Assembly: GCA_964392615.1 (NCBI GenBank)
Contig: CAYMRB010000526.1
Location: 1-6,271, forward strand
DNA from: CAYMRB01 sp964392615
Lineage (GTDB): Bacteria > Planctomycetota > UBA8108
Reading direction: 5' to 3'
DNA length: 6,271 bases
Shown here piece after piece: positions 6,189 through 6,271 of this stretch. The position numbers were made by a program, and so were the translations under genes. Under the pieces are notes generated by a model, which did not search any database, was not told the DNA's origin, and saw nothing but the letters and a program-made list of their open reading frames with translations. Positions within the stretch are counted from its first letter, which is position 1, and the number at the start of each line of letters is the position of its first letter.

Positions 6189-6271
6189 TTCCACCGCAGC
6201 GTCGGCTCCGTCTCGTAGGAGAGCGCGTTGCCGCGGTCCTCCTCCTCCGAGCCGCCGTCGTCGACGAGGTC
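6170..6271 (-). CDS. C-terminal end of a third tandem GspG-like paralog (5' part outside window)
   Basis: Reading in from the right edge, 33 codons and a TGA are open in the frame that matches the end of the next copy: D-L-V-D-D-G-G-S-E-E-E, then a variable Asn/Ser/Tyr stretch, then E-P-T-L-R-W-K-E-W-S-E-R. The equivalent tail in the intact copy is D-L-V-D-D-G-G-S-E-E-E-R...D-P-T-L-R-W-G-E-W-S-E-R. So a third paralog stands directly upstream and overlaps the next start by ATGA. The membrane helix and most of the C-terminal domain are not in view, and the array may hold further copies. Confidence 0.85.
   Translation of the reverse strand, partial: DLVDDGGSEEEDRGNALSYETEPTLRWKEWSER

Overview
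The window is high-GC bacterial DNA (about two thirds G+C by eye) and looks like a planctomycete or a close relative. The main clue is the protein at the left edge. It ends in dockerin-like repeats of the type D-x-D-x-N-G...D-A-(I/V)-R-x-L-N-F-L-F-L-G-G, which are common in large secreted proteins of Planctomycetota. The tandem membrane proteins with a GspG-like C-terminus on the right fit the same group. This placement is inference from protein style; no rRNA or marker gene is present.

Left part (1-1754, minus strand): one long secreted protein with a signal peptide, an unrecognised N-terminal region, two PKD/Ig-like domains and at least two dockerin-like repeats. It runs off the left edge. 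A 199-bp divergent spacer (1755-1953) separates it from a plus-strand pair and holds a plausible sigma70-like promoter for each direction.

Centre (1954-3008, plus strand): a small lipoprotein with two G-T-W motifs, then after 32 nt a DinB/DfsB-family protein with its three-histidine metal site intact. The two are probably co-transcribed. The DinB gene overlaps the 3' end of a convergent minus-strand gene by 22 nt. That gene (2987-3472) encodes a small lipoprotein whose C-terminal half looks like the STN/N0 domain of secretins.

Right part (3579-6271, minus strand): a tandem array of at least three paralogous genes, each overlapping the next by ATGA, so translation is probably coupled. Order of transcription is: a third paralog (only its last 33 codons are visible, 6170-6271), an intact 435-residue copy (4866-6173), and a last copy (3579-4869) that is full length except for one extra G in a G7 run. 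Each full copy has one N-terminal membrane helix, a conserved juxtamembrane motif, a divergent helical middle and a C-terminal region resembling the GspG major pseudopilin. The STN lipoprotein follows 106 nt downstream on the same strand. Two secretion-system-like folds (GspG-like and secretin-N0-like) therefore sit side by side without a recognisable secretin, ATPase or other secretion gene in view.

No tRNA, rRNA, CRISPR array, insertion sequence or phage gene was seen. The items most worth checking are the tandem coupled array, the G7 frameshift with a Shine-Dalgarno-like element in front of it, and the STN-only lipoprotein beside the GspG-like proteins.
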